From contig CAZTTC010000154.1 of NCBI GenBank assembly GCA_964616015.1, positions 1-7,393 on the forward strand: a stretch of 7,393 nt of DNA. The letters run 5' to 3'. The DNA is from Methylibium sp964616015. GTDB taxonomy: Bacteria; Pseudomonadota; Gammaproteobacteria; Burkholderiales; Burkholderiaceae_C. Both the position numbers and the translations under genes were made by a program. Each line of letters starts with the position of its first letter. Position 1 is the first letter of the stretch. Under the pieces are notes generated by a model that ran no database searches, was not told the origin of the DNA, and saw only the letters and a program-made list of their open reading frames with translations. Positions 6,215 to 7,393 of the stretch are shown piece after piece.

Positions 6215-6808
6215 TCAAGGGCGGCGCAGACGCCGAAACCAGCCACCGACAGCCGACCGCCACCGGTCATCGTAGTCGAGCAGCCGCGTGAACCCGGCCG
6301 CAGCCCGGTGCCGCAACCCGTGCGCCGCCAACGCGCCAGCGAGCGCCACCGGCAGCGCCGCGAAAATGTCGTAGGGGAAGTGAACGCCCAAGTAGACCCG
6401 GCTCCACCCAACGGTCAGACCGACGGCGAGCAACGGGAATCCCCACGGTGCAAAGCGCCGCGTCAACAACGCGGACAGCGCCAGACTCCAGAAGACGGTC
6501 ACATGGTCGCTGGGCAGACCCGGATCGTCGGCATGCGCCAGGTACTGCGTGCCGAGGTGCAACGTGAAGGGCCTGGGTTGCGGCCACACCAAGGCAACGA
6601 TCTGTGCCACGGCCAGTGCGAACACGACGGCGAGCAGGATCTCCAGCAGTTCGGCGCGCGCCGAGAGCGAACCGCACACCCACGCCCAAGCCATGATCAC
6701 GGGCACGGCCACGATCAGCCACTTTGCGAGCAGCACGGCGAGCAGAAGCTTGGTCGGCGCCAGACCAGGCCCGGCGTTGAGCAGTTCGAACAGGTGAGTG
6801 TTGTCCAT
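6215..6808 (-). CDS. YbjG/BcrC-like undecaprenyl-pyrophosphate phosphatase (PAP2 family)
   Basis: The 197-residue inner-membrane protein matches YbjG/BcrC in length and in its N-terminus (MDNTHLFELLNAGPG). Motifs: PQPRPF (76-81), LPSDH (98-102, the PSDH variant of PSGH typical of this branch) and SRVYLGVHFPYD (136-147), giving His102, Arg137, His143 and Asp147. This family removes a phosphate from undecaprenyl pyrophosphate at the periplasmic face, recycling the lipid carrier for peptidoglycan, O-antigen and related polymers, and gives bacitracin tolerance. I chose ATG 6808 over the in-frame ATG at 6859: the latter would add a basic, Cys/Arg-rich 17 residues foreign to the family and would lie at about the predicted start of transcription (near 6856). 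It is the first gene of the operon with the regulator and kinase, downstream of a PmrA-type box. The basic tail (residues 165-197) follows the last helix and is probably cytoplasmic. Confidence 0.5.
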   Translation of the reverse strand: MDNTHLFELLNAGPGLAPTKLLLAVLLAKWLIVAVPVIMAWAWVCGSLSARAELLEILLAVVFALAVAQIVALVWPQPRPFTLHLGTQYLAHADDPGLPSDHVTVFWSLALSALLTRRFAPWGFPLLAVGLTVGWSRVYLGVHFPYDIFAALPVALAGALAAHGLRHRAAAGFTRLLDYDDRWRSAVGGWFRRLRRP

Positions 6809-6879
6809 GGACCGGCACGCCGCAGGCGTGCGAGCGGTTTGCGACCGGGAGCGGCACACGGGATGCTTTCGGCATCGGA

Positions 6880-6896
6880 CTTAACTCGCACTTAAG
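6880..6896 (-). promoter_or_regulatory. PmrA/QseB-type box upstream of the phosphatase-regulator-kinase operon
   Basis: Read toward the operon: CTTAAG-TGCGA-GTTAAG, an 11-base-periodic direct repeat nearly identical to the box at 1574-1590. A weak -10-like hexamer, AAGCAT, lies at 6868-6863, again exactly 11 bases downstream, giving a leader of about 48 bases to the ATG at 6808. This indicates autoregulation of the two-component system (inference). The box is 166 bases from the divergent czcI-like gene, whose promoter does not appear to share it. Confidence 0.5.
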
Positions 6897-7049
6897 CCGG
6901 CGCACCCCGTGGTTTGACCGCAACGATCAGGACTGGGGCCAGCCGCGCATCCACGCCCACCACGGGCTCGAAGCAGCCGCCGGTGCCGAACCGAGGAACG
7001 TCATGCTCGGGCCCACCACCATCGCCGGCCAACGTCGCCACCACCAGTC
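6897..7049. other. Intergenic spacer between the divergent phosphatase operon and czcI-like gene
   Basis: No family-recognisable coding sequence is seen on either strand. The frame of the czcI-like gene happens to stay open through this stretch, and GAGGA stands five bases before an in-frame ATG at 7003. That makes 7003 an alternative start for the gene. Otherwise nothing stands out. Confidence 0.5.
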
Positions 7050-7055
7050 TAGAAT
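7050..7055 (+). promoter_or_regulatory. Possible -10 element of the czcI-like gene
   Basis: TAGAAT matches TATAAT at five of six positions and ends seven bases before the ATG at 7063, which would make the mRNA leaderless or nearly so. No -35 match is seen at normal spacing, so an activator may be needed, or the match may be chance. Confidence 0.5.
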
Positions 7056-7062
7056 CTTAATC

Positions 7063-7393
7063 ATGCGTCGTTGGGTGTTTGCATTCCTGTTGTTCGTCGT
7101 GCCGTTCCAGTGGGCCTGGGGCGCGGCGGCACCGTATTGCGCGCACGAAGCCAGTGTCGCGGCGAAGAAGCACTTCGGCCACCACGAGCACGAGCATCAG
7201 GCTGGCAGCGATCTCGTCCCGGCCACCAGCGATGCAGCGGACGCTTCTGGGGCCTTCCAGGCGGACTGCGAGAGTTGCCTTCTGGCCTGCGCCGAGTTCA
7301 TGCCTGCAATAACCTCCGCTATCGACACTCTGCCCCATGGCGACGCCATGAGGCAGCCGGAACCCTGTTACGACTCCCACATTCCGGCCAGCC
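7063..7393 (+). CDS. czcI: CzcI-like periplasmic metal-responsive protein (3' end outside window)
   Basis: The frame is open from the ATG to the end of the window (110 codons seen, no stop). MRRWVFAFLLFVVPFQWAWG followed by AAAPYC is a short signal peptide with likely cleavage around residues 20-23, so the protein should be periplasmic. A metal-binding pattern follows: HFGHHEHEH (37-45) and CESCLLAC (Cys69, Cys72, Cys76). This is the look of CzcI, the small protein encoded ahead of the czcCBA cobalt-zinc-cadmium efflux genes in Cupriavidus and relatives, thought to influence expression of the efflux system. czcC may therefore follow outside the window (inference). The start at 7063 fits the signal peptide but lacks a Shine-Dalgarno sequence. 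The ATG at 7003 has GAGGA in front and would add 20 residues (MLGPTTIAGQ onward) before the signal peptide. The call rests on remembered family pattern, not a search. Confidence 0.5.
   Translation, partial: MRRWVFAFLLFVVPFQWAWGAAAPYCAHEASVAAKKHFGHHEHEHQAGSDLVPATSDAADASGAFQADCESCLLACAEFMPAITSAIDTLPHGDAMRQPEPCYDSHIPAS

Noticed and set aside
6809..6859. N-terminal extension of the YbjG-like protein from ATG 6859
   Set aside because: The extra 17 residues do not fit the family, and the ATG would lie at or before the predicted transcription start. 6808 gives the standard family start and length.
5816..6895. Long + strand open frame (359 codons) opposite the regulator and YbjG-like genes
   Set aside because: It is antisense to two genes with complete family motifs. 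Its translation is Gln/Arg/His-rich without domains, as expected for a shadow frame in GC-rich DNA.
7056..7061. CTTAAT just before the czcI-like ATG as a PmrA half-site
   Set aside because: No partner half-site lies 11 bases upstream (CAGTCT at 7045-7050), so I do not place this gene in the regulon.

Overview
This is a GC-rich (by eye about two-thirds G+C), gene-dense chromosomal window. The protein types suggest a betaproteobacterium of the order Burkholderiales: a QseB/PmrA-type regulator pair, an EptA-type phosphoethanolamine transferase, a BamA/TamA-like barrel protein and a CzcI-like protein. That placement is inferred from family resemblance only. Seven genes are called, plus three matching regulatory boxes. 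I saw no RNA genes, CRISPR array, insertion sequence or prophage.

Layout from left to right: the C-terminal part of a lipid A phosphoethanolamine transferase (eptA, + strand, to 497) converges on a PAP2-family membrane phosphatase (519-1472, -). A divergent control region (1473-1694) holds two PmrA/QseB-type direct-repeat boxes, one pointing each way. A two-gene + strand operon follows: a divergent family-2 glycosyltransferase-like protein (to 2501), overlapping by 8 bases an outer-membrane Omp85-type protein with one POTRA domain (2494-4167). It converges on a - strand operon read from the right: a YbjG/BcrC-like undecaprenyl-pyrophosphate phosphatase (6215-6808), an OmpR-family response regulator (5543-6202) and its histidine kinase (4180-5520). 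A third box lies just upstream of this operon. A divergent, right-truncated czcI-like gene (7063 to the window end) closes the window.

The unifying idea is that this is a self-contained envelope-stress locus. A PmrAB/QseBC-like pair sits beside genes that modify or recycle envelope lipids (phosphoethanolamine transfer, two PAP2 phosphatases) and an outer-membrane Omp85 protein. All three promoter regions that can be seen for these genes carry the same box, (C/G)TTAAG-N5-GTTAAG in the direction of transcription, and each has a weak -10-like hexamer exactly 11 bases downstream. One box precedes the operon encoding the regulator itself, which suggests positive autoregulation. The least expected members are the glycosyltransferase-like protein, which has an altered DXD motif and no membrane anchor, and the Omp85 protein coupled to it.
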